Shown: piece after piece, positions 1 through 9,469 of the stretch
Position numbering within the stretch: position 1 is the stretch's first letter
Layout: each line of letters opens with the position of its first letter
NCBI GenBank assembly: GCA_943840615.1
Contig: CALSVI010000012.1
Span: 1-64,000 of the forward strand
Length of the DNA: 64,000 bases
Reading direction: 5' to 3'
Source: an uncultured Luminiphilus sp.
GTDB lineage: Bacteria; Pseudomonadota; Gammaproteobacteria; Pseudomonadales; Halieaceae
Program-made: the position numbers and the translations under genes
Notes under the pieces: generated by a model
The model's input: the letters and a program-made list of their open reading frames with translations, nothing else
What the model was told of the DNA's origin: nothing
Databases searched by the model: none

Positions 1-125
1 TCACCTCGCCCCAGGTAGCGCCTGATCTGCTCTGAGTCTCCTAATACGGCCTCTACTCTGCTCACGCTTGTCTTGGCAAGGCAAGCTGGCTTTGCCATGG
101 GAAGGGTCGTCGCTTGTCGTGACGC

Positions 126-1505
126 TCAACTGTCAGACAGTAGAGCCTCAGCAACCGCCAAATAAAAAGTCAGGATGCCGTATTCTGATCTTGGCCCGAG
201 CATAGCCATCGGGAGCGAGGCCACCCAATTCGACTCTGCCAGCACTAAGGGATTGAGGCGCATTTTTCGGTCATCAGAGGCATTAAGAATAGGCACGTAG
301 AGGCTGTTACGCACCAAAACAATATCGTTCTTTTGATCTACCAGGATGTACTGGCCGTCAAAGCCTATTGTCATCACCAAGACATTCTCGCAATCAGGCG
401 AAGCCGTAAAAGGCGGGCTGTCGCAGTAGGCCCAGAACTGATTTCGGTAGGCTTCTTCCTGAGCCAGTATCTCCGATACGTATGACGCATAGTTTTTCCC
501 TTCGGAGGTCTCAATGCCGCCAAGTAGCAGCATGTAGCCAAATTTGGCGAAATCTTGTGCCGTAGAATCTAGGCAGCAATAAGTCAGGTAATTACCATTC
601 GCCTGACCCGTCTCAACATCGTCGCGCCACCAGTTCGCTTCCATATTCAAGGGATCAAACAAATTCTGTTGCGCAAACAGACCCGGATCTTGCCCCGTTG
701 CGCGAAAAATTATTTCACCGAGCATCTGGGTGTCACAGTTCGAGTAATAGAACTGTCCCGCCTCATAAGCGCCATCTCCTTCTGGCGATACCCAGGGATA
801 GACCGTGCCGGGAACGGCAAAGTCACGGTCAATGCATTCAGACAACTGATCAACCGCATACACAATGTTACCGCCGGAACTTGCACTCAAATAGTCACTG
901 CACTCACCGACTAGCCCAGTGGCAGGACTCGAGCACTTCGGTATTAGGCCGGAGCGCATATCCAGAAGCTGCTGAATCGTAATGCTCGCCCGGTCATCTG
1001 CTTCCCATTCGTCGATAAAGTCGGATGCCGGTTGTGAGGTGGAGTCGATCAAGCCTTGTTCGATCGCCATACCGATCAAGACACTGGTGAATGACTTGGC
1101 TGAAGACCAGGACGTTACCGCGCTGGCCGCATCTCGATCACCGTACAGGTCTTGCCAATAGCTAGCGCTCTGCGCCTCAGGCAAGCTCGAGATCGACGCA
1201 AGTTCTGCAGCCTCTGCGTCGGTGATGCCGCGATAACGCTCTTTAACCAACTTGCCGTCTTTTATCAGCAGCACCGCCTGAGTATAAAACCCATCGGTCG
1301 TAGCATATTCAAAGGCGCTGTCGAGGGCATCCTCATCAAACCCGGCTTCCGAGGCATTCACGTTCTCCCAGATGTTGGGGTGGGGCGACTCAAATACGGG
1401 GGGGGGAGTGGTTGTCACGGTTTCGCCCGAGGGCCCACCGCCGCCGCCACAAGCCGAGATGAAAGCAAATATCAGTACACTGGAAAAACTCCAACGAGCT
1501 CGCAT
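126..1505 (-). CDS. serine hydrolase (beta-lactamase class C-like), predicted lipoprotein
   Basis: Lipobox-like N-terminus (FAFISACGGGG), SxxK-like WSSAKSFTSVLIG, YSNCDTQMLGEII. Confidence 0.8.
   Translation of the reverse strand: MRARWSFSSVLIFAFISACGGGGGPSGETVTTTPPPVFESPHPNIWENVNASEAGFDEDALDSAFEYATTDGFYTQAVLLIKDGKLVKERYRGITDAEAAELASISSLPEAQSASYWQDLYGDRDAASAVTSWSSAKSFTSVLIGMAIEQGLIDSTSQPASDFIDEWEADDRASITIQQLLDMRSGLIPKCSSPATGLVGECSDYLSASSGGNIVYAVDQLSECIDRDFAVPGTVYPWVSPEGDGAYEAGQFYYSNCDTQMLGEIIFRATGQDPGLFAQQNLFDPLNMEANWWRDDVETGQANGNYLTYCCLDSTAQDFAKFGYMLLLGGIETSEGKNYASYVSEILAQEEAYRNQFWAYCDSPPFTASPDCENVLVMTIGFDGQYILVDQKNDIVLVRNSLYVPILNASDDRKMRLNPLVLAESNWVASLPMAMLGPRSEYGILTFYLAVAEALLSDS
1398..1406. 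repeat. nine-base G/C homopolymer in the coding sequence of the serine hydrolase lipoprotein
   Basis: ggggggggg; encodes PPP in the linker after the lipobox. Confidence 0.9.
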
Positions 1506-1894
1506 GCCGCTACCAACGACCAGGACGTTAACTCCACCTTACGAGGCTTTTGGGTGCTTTACCAGTTTGTGTGCGTGTATTACACCCCAGCGATGCTTGA
1601 TAAAGCTGACCTGCTCAAATACATCCCGCTTTCAGAAGCTTAGGCTGAATTTCTTTTGCAAATCGATGCAGGCACTGCCGATGTCAGCGAGGCCATGGGC
1701 GCATTTCTTGAAAAAAGATCACCGCGGTGGAAAAACCAATAACACACATCAGGGCCGTGTAATGCCGCGCTCGCGAGCGGAACCGAACCGCCGAAAAGAG
1801 GATTTTCAATCTTCTAGTCAAGAGACAGCCAGGTCGTCAGTCATCTGGTATGGTCATTCTCCTTCAACCTCTCTTTTTGCAGAGTAATCAAGAT

Positions 1895-3349
1895 ATGCAG
1901 AGTTCGGCAGAATCGGTCGACGTGCTCATTATTGGCGCAGGTCTGTCAGGTATTGGTGGCGCGTGCCAGTTACGGTCTAAGTGCCCCAATCAGAGTTTCA
2001 TGATCCTCGAGTCGCGAGAAGCCAGCGGCGGCACATGGGATCTCTTCCGATACCCTGGCATCCGCTCTGACAGCGACATGTACACCATGAGCTATGGCTT
2101 CAAGCCTTGGCGCGATGCCGCCGCCATTGCCGATGGCGATAAAATTCTTCGCTACATCCGGGAAACCGCCGCGGAGTATGACGTCGAGCAGCACATTCGC
2201 TACCAGCATAAGGTCGTTTCCGCGCACTGGTCCTCACTCGAGAAACGCTGGCGGGTGACCGCTGAGCGCGGCGATACCGGTGAGCAAATCACTGTGAGCT
2301 GCAAGTTCATCTTTAGTTGCAGTGGCTACTACGACTATGAGTCGGGTTATACACCGGATTTTGAGGGCGTCGATCAATTTCAGGGGCAGCTGTTTCATGC
2401 CCAGCATTGGCCCGAAGCGCTCGATTACGCGGGCAAAAGGGTTGTCGTGGTGGGTAGCGGCGCGACCGCGGTCACTCTGGTACCCACCATGTCTCATCAC
2501 ACGAGCCAACTTGTGATGCTGCAACGTTCACCGACCTACATCGCCACCGTCCCACAGGAAGATCCCACTGCCCGAGTGTTGCGAAAATTCTTGCCCATTA
2601 GCTGGGCCTTTCGCCTGACACGCTGGAAAAAAGTCCTTTTCCAAATTTACCTGTATCGGCTCTCGCGAAGACGACCAAGAGGCTTGCGCCGCTTTCTCCT
2701 TGATCAGGTACGCGAGGAATTGGGCCCCGACTACGATGTGGCCACGCACTTTACGCCTAACTACAACCCCTGGGATCAGCGTCTGTGCGCGGTGCCCGAC
2801 GGCGACATGTTTGCCGCTATTCGTGAGGGGCGCGCAGAAGTGGTAACCGATCATATTGACCATTTCACCGCTACGGGGCTGCAACTCAAGTCAGGCGCGC
2901 ACCTTGAAGCCGATATTGTGGTGCTGGCAACGGGACTCAACCTCAAGTTTGCGGGCGGAGTGGCATATCAAATCGACGAGAGGCCCGTCGACTTTACCGA
3001 GCACTATATTTATCGGGGCATGATGTTCTCCGATATGCCGAACATGGCCTTTACGGTTGGCTATACCAACTCCTCCTGGACACTCAAAGTGGAACTCACC
3101 GCAAACTACCTGTGTCGACTGCTCAATCACATGCAAAAGCGAGGTCACGATTGCGTTGTGCCAAAATTGAAAGGTGGCATACAAGAAGAGCCCTTTCTCG
3201 ATTTTAACGCGGGATACGTGCTGCGCTCCCGAGACCGTTTTCCAAAACAGGGCAACCGGTTACCGTGGAAAAACCATCAGAATTACATCAAGGATTTTAT
3301 TAGCTTGCGCCTTGGCAAACTACGCGACAAGGAACTGGAGTTTCGCTAG
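1895..3349 (+). CDS. flavin-containing monooxygenase, Baeyer-Villiger type
   Basis: GxGxSG dinucleotide fold (IIGAGLSGIGGA), GGTWDLFRYPGIRSDSDMYTMSYGFKPW motif; the 1850 start is probably too early, ATG at 1895 preferred. Confidence 0.85.
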   Translation: MQSSAESVDVLIIGAGLSGIGGACQLRSKCPNQSFMILESREASGGTWDLFRYPGIRSDSDMYTMSYGFKPWRDAAAIADGDKILRYIRETAAEYDVEQHIRYQHKVVSAHWSSLEKRWRVTAERGDTGEQITVSCKFIFSCSGYYDYESGYTPDFEGVDQFQGQLFHAQHWPEALDYAGKRVVVVGSGATAVTLVPTMSHHTSQLVMLQRSPTYIATVPQEDPTARVLRKFLPISWAFRLTRWKKVLFQIYLYRLSRRRPRGLRRFLLDQVREELGPDYDVATHFTPNYNPWDQRLCAVPDGDMFAAIREGRAEVVTDHIDHFTATGLQLKSGAHLEADIVVLATGLNLKFAGGVAYQIDERPVDFTEHYIYRGMMFSDMPNMAFTVGYTNSSWTLKVELTANYLCRLLNHMQKRGHDCVVPKLKGGIQEEPFLDFNAGYVLRSRDRFPKQGNRLPWKNHQNYIKDFISLRLGKLRDKELEFR

Positions 3350-3400
3350 TGACCCTAATGGTCTTTGACGAAATGGGCCTCTAGGGCGCGACCAAAGTAA

Positions 3401-4528
3401 TCATTGCCAGACCTCAAGGTTATTACACCGGATCATGCGTCGATCGAGTGCGGTGGTGACTATCGGCGCCATCCCGCATGCCTCCAGCAATGCGCTCACC
3501 TCATCTCTCCTCTCCTGTGAAAAATCAGCAAAGGCATCGTGCACCCGCTGAAGCAGATAAAACCGATGCGGTTGGGCAAGCGCCGTGATCCGCTCGCCCC
3601 GCACGGTGAAGTCGGCGGTGCCCAAAGCTTCCGCCAAGCGCCCTACCGCCATCGAACCTGCCTCAGGCTGATGCTCATCGAGCCAGCCATTGATAAGGTC
3701 AGCGGCGGCCAGCGTTTCGGGCACAAAATCCTCGGCGAGTATTTTCAGCACCTCTACCAGCGTGTCGGGCACCTCGTCGTCAGCCAGAAAGTCGCTGCCG
3801 GCATTGAAGAACTCTGGAGCATCCTGATCTTCGCGATTCATGCGCTCTACCCATCGGCACACGGCCGGAGCGCGCTGTTGCATGAGCCTCGCGGGATGCG
3901 GGTCGCGCCCTAAATGGGCATACATGGGCGCGAGCAATCCGAAATCACCGATGCAGGGGCGCCAACCCAGAAGATAAGGGTAGCTTTCGAAGTGAGCGTT
4001 CAGCGCATCGAGGTACTCGAGGTACAACTCCTCCACTAGCTTTTGACTCTGCTCGGTCACACCAAAAATCATGGCCGCATGCCGCATTCTATTCATCATG
4101 GCTTCCGTTTTTGCTGCGCGCTCCGGCACATCACGTTGTGAGTGCAAGAAGTGATAGCGCACGAACTCGAGATTGTCCTCGGGGAAGTTCCAGCGATAGT
4201 GCATGGCTGGTCGCAGCAGACCGTCGGTGCCGATCACATCAAACAACGCGCTGATCATCTGCTGGCGGGCTCCTACTGGACGGCAAGCGCGCCCGTTGGC
4301 GGCCTCAAAGTGCTCAATGATGGCACCCCCATCGCGAATCACCTCGCCCTCTGCTGTGACCAAAGTAGGAATAGTCGGCAGCTTGCCTTTGGGGAGCACC
4401 TCAGCCTTGAAGCTCTCGTGCCCTGTTGAGCGCTCCTCAAAGGGTATGCGATTTTTTATGAGGTAGCTGCGGGCGCGCCCCGAGTAGAGCGAGTGCGGCA
4501 TGGCATAGAGGATTTGCTGCTGGGTCAC
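3401..4528 (-). CDS. glutathione S-transferase family protein (long form), GTG start
   Basis: Thioredoxin-like N-terminal GST domain (YSGRARSYLIKNRIPFEE...GKLPTIPTLVTAEGEVIRDGGAIIEHFE). Confidence 0.75.
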   Translation of the reverse strand: MTQQQILYAMPHSLYSGRARSYLIKNRIPFEERSTGHESFKAEVLPKGKLPTIPTLVTAEGEVIRDGGAIIEHFEAANGRACRPVGARQQMISALFDVIGTDGLLRPAMHYRWNFPEDNLEFVRYHFLHSQRDVPERAAKTEAMMNRMRHAAMIFGVTEQSQKLVEELYLEYLDALNAHFESYPYLLGWRPCIGDFGLLAPMYAHLGRDPHPARLMQQRAPAVCRWVERMNREDQDAPEFFNAGSDFLADDEVPDTLVEVLKILAEDFVPETLAAADLINGWLDEHQPEAGSMAVGRLAEALGTADFTVRGERITALAQPHRFYLLQRVHDAFADFSQERRDEVSALLEACGMAPIVTTALDRRMIRCNNLEVWQ

Positions 4529-4529
4529 C

Positions 4530-4640
4530 TCAGATTTTTCGCCTCATACGATAGGCCACTAAAAACGGCAGCATAATGAGTGCGGTGATAAGCCCCACCA
4601 TCACCTTAGTGCGCCACTGTTGGTGAAGCCTGTTAATCAC
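4530..4640 (-). CDS. putative 36-aa single-TM protein directly upstream of the GST gene
   Basis: Manual reading: GTG start, VINRLHQQWRTKVMVGLITALIMLPFLVAYRMRRKI*; stop is one nt from the GST GTG start. Not in ORF track (size cutoff). Confidence 0.4.
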   Translation of the reverse strand: MINRLHQQWRTKVMVGLITALIMLPFLVAYRMRRKI

Positions 4641-4680
4641 CGCCTGCTTGATATGGGCATAGCCGTGGCTTCAAAATATA

Positions 4681-4699
4681 TTGGCACTTATTATGCCAT
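4681..4699. promoter_or_regulatory. inverted repeat TTGGCA-CTTATTA-TGCCAT upstream of GST locus 1
   Basis: Near-identical to the dyad at 35352-35370 upstream of GST locus 2. Confidence 0.55.
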
Positions 4700-4726
4700 A
4701 TTATGCGGGGTGGGGGGAGCTGCCTC

Positions 4727-4750
4727 AAAAGACCTCTCGCAGAGAGGTCT
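4727..4750 (-). terminator. rho-independent terminator for the acyl-CoA ligase
   Basis: Minus strand AGACCTCTC-TGC-GAGAGGTCT-TTT, 7 nt after the ligase stop. Confidence 0.8.
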
Positions 4751-4756
4751 CACACT

Positions 4757-6358
4757 TCAGCCCTCGAATAACTGTTTGCGCAAACGGTCCTTGCGTACTT
4801 TGCCACTCGGCGTGCGGGGCAGGTCCTCAACGACTTCAACCCGCTCCGGAATTTTCTGACGAGCAAGCCCCTGACTCTCGGTAAAGGCAGCTACCGACGC
4901 TTGCGACAGGGTGTCACTGCCTGGTTGCAGAATAATAAACACACACACACCCTCGCCCAGCCGCTCATGCGGCATGGCGACAACGGCCGCCTCTTTCACA
5001 TCGGGATGCAGATGCAGCTTATCTTCGATCTCCTTTGCACTGATATTTTCACCGCCGCGGATAATGATGTCTTTTTTTCTATCTGTAATCAGGATCGCGC
5101 CGTCTGCCGTTCTTCGGCCAATATCACCGGTATAGAAGAACCCGTCATCTGTGTGCGCCTCTGTATTTTGATCCGGATCGGCATAGCCCAAGAACATCCC
5201 TGAGCCACGCGCGGTGATTTCGCCATCTTCGCCGTCGGGAACCTCGTCGCCATTGTCATCAACAATGCGCACTTCGTAACCATAGGGGTGGCCGTCAGTA
5301 GTCGCCGCTAGCTGCGCATCCTCGAGCCAGCCCAGCGTGATAATGGGCGCCTCCGTGCTGCCATAAACTCGCACCGTTCGGCAGTTTTCGAGCACGTCAT
5401 AAGCCCGCAGGACTAAAGCGGGGGGCACGGCAGCGCCGCCGCAGGAGAAGACTCGCATGCTCGGCAGCGCATCGCCTCGACGTTCTGCCGCATCCAGCAA
5501 CTCCTGAAGGAAGGGTGTGGCTCCCACCGTCATCGTTCCACCCACTCGATGAATGAAATCAATACACTGGTCGGCGTCCCATCGCTCCATCAGCGCCGAG
5601 CGCCCCTCACGAATAAAAGGCAGGTTTAAGCCGCTGCTATAACCCGTAATGTGAGTAATGGGTGAAGGCATCACCATCACATCAGTTGCGTCGCTACCAG
5701 CATGCTCGCTCGAGTTGTCGAGGATACGAATCAGCGTGTTGTGGCTATGCAGCACTGCTTTCGGAAAACCCGTGGTACCTGACGTGTAGAGACGACACTT
5801 CACTGAGTTGGGATCAATACTGGGCAAGTCGGCTTCATCAGCTGGCTCGCAGTCGATCAGCTGCTCATACTGAACGGTATCTGGAGACTCCTTTGCGGCG
5901 CGAAGTGTCACAACATGCTCGAGGCTGGGTAGCTCAGAACGAAGCCCAGAAATCATATTGACGTAATCGATGCTCCGATGTTGATCAGGGATAAATATCA
6001 GCTTGCTCGCGGCATCACTCAAAATGAAGCGCAGCTCGGCGTCTCGGTAAATCGGCACAATGGGATTTACAACCAACCCCAGAGCCGCCGCCGCAATGTC
6101 GATAACGGCGCCCTCTCGCCAGTTGGGTAACTGAAAGCTGATCACATCACCCTGGCGCAAACCCAATGATTTTAGCGCCGCAATCAGCCGCAAGGCCTCG
6201 TCGGCAATAGCCCCATAGGTTGCGTCTGGTTCATTCTCTAAATAAATGGCAACGTCATCGGGTTGCGCCTGCGCCTTTCTGAATGCTTCTACCGCTATCG
6301 TCGTATCGCGCCATTCTGAGGCGTCGCGGGACAGTCTGTCGTCACTGATAGTGATCAT
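4757..6358 (-). CDS. AMP-dependent acyl-CoA synthetase/ligase
   Basis: YTSGTTGFPKAV motif, DRKKDIIIRGGENISAKEIE, PRTPSGKVRKDRLR; ATGA overlap with the upstream ADH places the start at 6358. Confidence 0.9.
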   Translation of the reverse strand: MITISDDRLSRDASEWRDTTIAVEAFRKAQAQPDDVAIYLENEPDATYGAIADEALRLIAALKSLGLRQGDVISFQLPNWREGAVIDIAAAALGLVVNPIVPIYRDAELRFILSDAASKLIFIPDQHRSIDYVNMISGLRSELPSLEHVVTLRAAKESPDTVQYEQLIDCEPADEADLPSIDPNSVKCRLYTSGTTGFPKAVLHSHNTLIRILDNSSEHAGSDATDVMVMPSPITHITGYSSGLNLPFIREGRSALMERWDADQCIDFIHRVGGTMTVGATPFLQELLDAAERRGDALPSMRVFSCGGAAVPPALVLRAYDVLENCRTVRVYGSTEAPIITLGWLEDAQLAATTDGHPYGYEVRIVDDNGDEVPDGEDGEITARGSGMFLGYADPDQNTEAHTDDGFFYTGDIGRRTADGAILITDRKKDIIIRGGENISAKEIEDKLHLHPDVKEAAVVAMPHERLGEGVCVFIILQPGSDTLSQASVAAFTESQGLARQKIPERVEVVEDLPRTPSGKVRKDRLRKQLFEG

Positions 6359-7371
6359 AATTCGGTGAGCACCTTGCATTGTGTCGTGGGTGATCTGAGC
6401 GCCTCAAAAGCGGCCGGCATGTCATCTAGTTTCACTACATCTGTAATCATCGCAGTCGCGTCGATTCTATGCTGACCTAGCATTGCGATGACCGTCTCGA
6501 AGTCGTTACGGTTATAGGCAATGGCAAAGTAAAGCCGTAACTCTTTCACCAGAGCGAGAACGGGCACTATCGTGTCTGGCTGCTCGCAGACGCCAACAGG
6601 GACAATTCGCGACCGGCGAGGAGCAATTTCGATCGTCTCCTGAAGTAAGCCCGGGGCCCCTACACACTCAAAAATCACATCTGGAACGCCCCCGCTCACG
6701 TCGCCGAACTGCTCTCCTAGCGTGGCGCCGGGAGTCAGGGTGCCGGTGGCGCCCAGCTGTGTCGCCAGCGCGAGTCTTTGCTCGGCCATTTCCGACACCA
6801 ATACGTCCCGTGCACCAAAAAATTGACACCAAAGCGATACCGCAAGACCAACCGGCCCACCGCCAATAATGAGCACCCGTTCTCCTGCCTTGAGCTGGGC
6901 TATGCGCACCGCATGAAGTCCAACAGCAAGGGGCTCGATTAGCGCCGCGCTCTGCATGGCCAAGTCATCAGGCAGTTTAAGCGTTTCACTGGCGCCAGTT
7001 TTGACGTATTCGGCGAATCCACCAGGACTATTCATCCCCGTCAATTTCACCTGAGCACACTCAAATGGACGTCCGTTGACGCACGACACACAGACGCCAC
7101 AGCCGATGAACGGTAGGGCCGTCACGCGATCACCAATCTCCCACTGGCCTTTTAAACCAGACCCCACCTCAGCAACGTGACCACAAAATTCGTGCCCTAA
7201 AATCGAGTCACACTCAGCGGCAAAAGGCCCTTCCCGAGTCGAGTGAAGATCAGTGCCACAAATGCCGCAGTAGCTAACCTTTACCACCAATTCAGCGGCT
7301 TCGGGCGAGGGGTCTGGAACCGTCTCCACCTGCAGAGGCTCTCCCAAGCTTTTCAATACTGCTGCTTTCAT
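6355..7371 (-). CDS. zinc-dependent alcohol/sorbitol dehydrogenase family (MDR)
   Basis: CGICGTDLH, GHEFCGHVAEVG, structural zinc Cys cluster, GGGPVGL. Confidence 0.9.
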   Translation of the reverse strand: MKAAVLKSLGEPLQVETVPDPSPEAAELVVKVSYCGICGTDLHSTREGPFAAECDSILGHEFCGHVAEVGSGLKGQWEIGDRVTALPFIGCGVCVSCVNGRPFECAQVKLTGMNSPGGFAEYVKTGASETLKLPDDLAMQSAALIEPLAVGLHAVRIAQLKAGERVLIIGGGPVGLAVSLWCQFFGARDVLVSEMAEQRLALATQLGATGTLTPGATLGEQFGDVSGGVPDVIFECVGAPGLLQETIEIAPRRSRIVPVGVCEQPDTIVPVLALVKELRLYFAIAYNRNDFETVIAMLGQHRIDATAMITDVVKLDDMPAAFEALRSPTTQCKVLTEL

Positions 7372-7539
7372 AACGCCATCACCTATACGCTTTTGAATGA
7401 ATCAAGCTAGTCGCAATCCATCAAACCACGTTTACCAAAATGTCGCATCAAAGCGCCCGGATTTCAATAACTCGAATGCAAAAAATGCGCATTGCATTGG
7501 ATCCGCTAGCCGTTGCTAGCCATGTAAAAATTTTGAACC

Positions 7540-9465
7540 CTATTTATCGGAGACTGAGGACTCTCCGGCCTCCATAGACTCCAGCTTCTCTTGCTCTGCA
7601 ATCCACTGGCTCTCCAGCGCCGCCAATTCAAGCTTTACTGCGCCTTCTTGCTTGAGTAACTGAGCCAGCTCCGCATTATCCGGCTGCGCGTACAGCTGTT
7701 CATCCGCCAACCGGTCCTGCAGTGCAAGCAATGACTGTTCAGATTCTTCGATACATCGCTCTAATTTTTGCACTGCTTTTTTCAGCGGCTGTAATTGCGC
7801 CCGCTGATCGGCCGCAGATTGGCGACGCGCTTTCCGATCCCCCGCCGGAGCAGACGAACTAATCTGTGCATCAGGGGTGTCAGGTTCTTGCGAGTTTCCT
7901 GCTGATAACACCCATTTTTCGTAGCTCTCTACGTCACCGGAATAGTCAGAGACCGCCCCGTCGTGGACGAGCAGCAGCTGCTCCACCGAGTTGCGGAGTA
8001 AATGACGATCGTGGCTGACCAGCACGATAGCGCCCGCGTAGTTCTGAAGTGCCACCTCAAGGGCATGACGCATATCGAGATCAAGGTGGTTCGTGGGCTC
8101 ATCAAGAATCAGTACGTTCGGCGCCTGCCACACGACATTTGCCAGCGCGAGTCGTGCTTTCTCCCCGCCCGAAAAAGGTCGAATCGCCTCTTTGGCGCGG
8201 TCTCCACGGAAATTGAACCCACCTAAAAAATCGAGAATCTCTTGATCCCGAACCTTGGGAGATAACCTTTGCAAGTGAAGAAGCGGACTCGCATCCAGAT
8301 CAAGTACTTCGAGCTGTTGCTGGTCAAAATAGCCTATCTTCAGATGAGCCCCCTCGGTGCGCTCTCCCGCCATTAATGGGAGGTCGCCAGTAAGGCTTTT
8401 GAGCAGCGTCGATTTGCCGGCGCCGTTTTTCCCCAACAGCCCAATACGATCGCCGGGACTCAACGACAACGACACTTCCAACAATACTTTTCGCTCCCGA
8501 TGTCCCAACGACGCGTCGCTGAGAGTTAAGAGTGGATCGCTGACTTTACCCGGCGCCGGAAAGGTAAAGCTGAAGGGTGAGTCGACGTGTGCCTGAGCGA
8601 CTTTCTGCATGCGCTCAAGCTCTTTAAGCCGCGACTGTGCCTGGCGCGCTTTAGTGGCTTTAGCCCTGAAACGACGAACAAAATCCTCGATATCGGCGAT
8701 ACGTCGCTGCTGCTTCTCAAATGAAGCCTGCTGTTGTGCCATTTGCTCCGCGCGCTGGCCCTCGTAGTCTGAATACCCGCCCCGATACGCCGTCACCGTT
8801 TGGTGCGCAATCTCCACCGTGCGTTCACAGGTCGCATCAATAAAGTCTCGATCATGAGAAATCATGAGCAAGGTGCCGCGATAACCCTGTAACCAGCTTT
8901 GAAGCCAGAGCGTGGTGTCGAGATCTAAGTGATTAGTGGGCTCATCCAGCAGCATCAGGTCAGAGGGTGCCATGAGGGCGCGTGCGAGATTAAGCCGAAT
9001 TCGCCAGCCACCCGAGAAGCTCGACATCGGATTCTCTAACTGCGCCCGTTGAAACCCTAATCCCAGCAACAGGTGCTCGGCTCGCCGGTCAGCGCTGTAA
9101 CCGTCGAGCTCCTCCATCTGTTGATGCAGCGTTGCCGACTGCTCGTAATCTTCTGCCGCGTCGGAGATCACCAAGGCTTTCAGCACATCATAGAGCGCTT
9201 CATCACCGGCGATCACATAATCTCTCGCCGATAGTTCACTCCGCTCTGTCTCCTGTGCCATATGGGAGATACGCAGCCCCGATAGGCCCCGAATATCCCC
9301 ACTGTCGGCTTGCAGCGTGCCCAGCAGCAGGGCGAACAGGCTGGATTTACCGCTGCCGTTACCGCCGATCAGGGCAATTTTTTGCCCGGGTTGCAGCGTG
9401 GCAGAGGCACTTGAAAACAGGAGCTTCTGCCCTCTGCGCAAGGCAATATTTTCTAGAATAATCAT
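7540..9465 (-). CDS. yheS: ABC-F family ATP-binding protein (YheS-like)
   Basis: Two ABC domains with LSGGW/FSGGE signatures, no TM segments; start MIILENIALRRGQ at 9465. Confidence 0.8.
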   Translation of the reverse strand: MIILENIALRRGQKLLFSSASATLQPGQKIALIGGNGSGKSSLFALLLGTLQADSGDIRGLSGLRISHMAQETERSELSARDYVIAGDEALYDVLKALVISDAAEDYEQSATLHQQMEELDGYSADRRAEHLLLGLGFQRAQLENPMSSFSGGWRIRLNLARALMAPSDLMLLDEPTNHLDLDTTLWLQSWLQGYRGTLLMISHDRDFIDATCERTVEIAHQTVTAYRGGYSDYEGQRAEQMAQQQASFEKQQRRIADIEDFVRRFRAKATKARQAQSRLKELERMQKVAQAHVDSPFSFTFPAPGKVSDPLLTLSDASLGHRERKVLLEVSLSLSPGDRIGLLGKNGAGKSTLLKSLTGDLPLMAGERTEGAHLKIGYFDQQQLEVLDLDASPLLHLQRLSPKVRDQEILDFLGGFNFRGDRAKEAIRPFSGGEKARLALANVVWQAPNVLILDEPTNHLDLDMRHALEVALQNYAGAIVLVSHDRHLLRNSVEQLLLVHDGAVSDYSGDVESYEKWVLSAGNSQEPDTPDAQISSSAPAGDRKARRQSAADQRAQLQPLKKAVQKLERCIEESEQSLLALQDRLADEQLYAQPDNAELAQLLKQEGAVKLELAALESQWIAEQEKLESMEAGESSVSDK

Positions 9466-9469
9466 TATC

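Noticed and set aside
4938-4950. (CA)n microsatellite
   Set aside because: Short, inside conserved acyl-CoA ligase coding sequence (GVCVF), frame intact.
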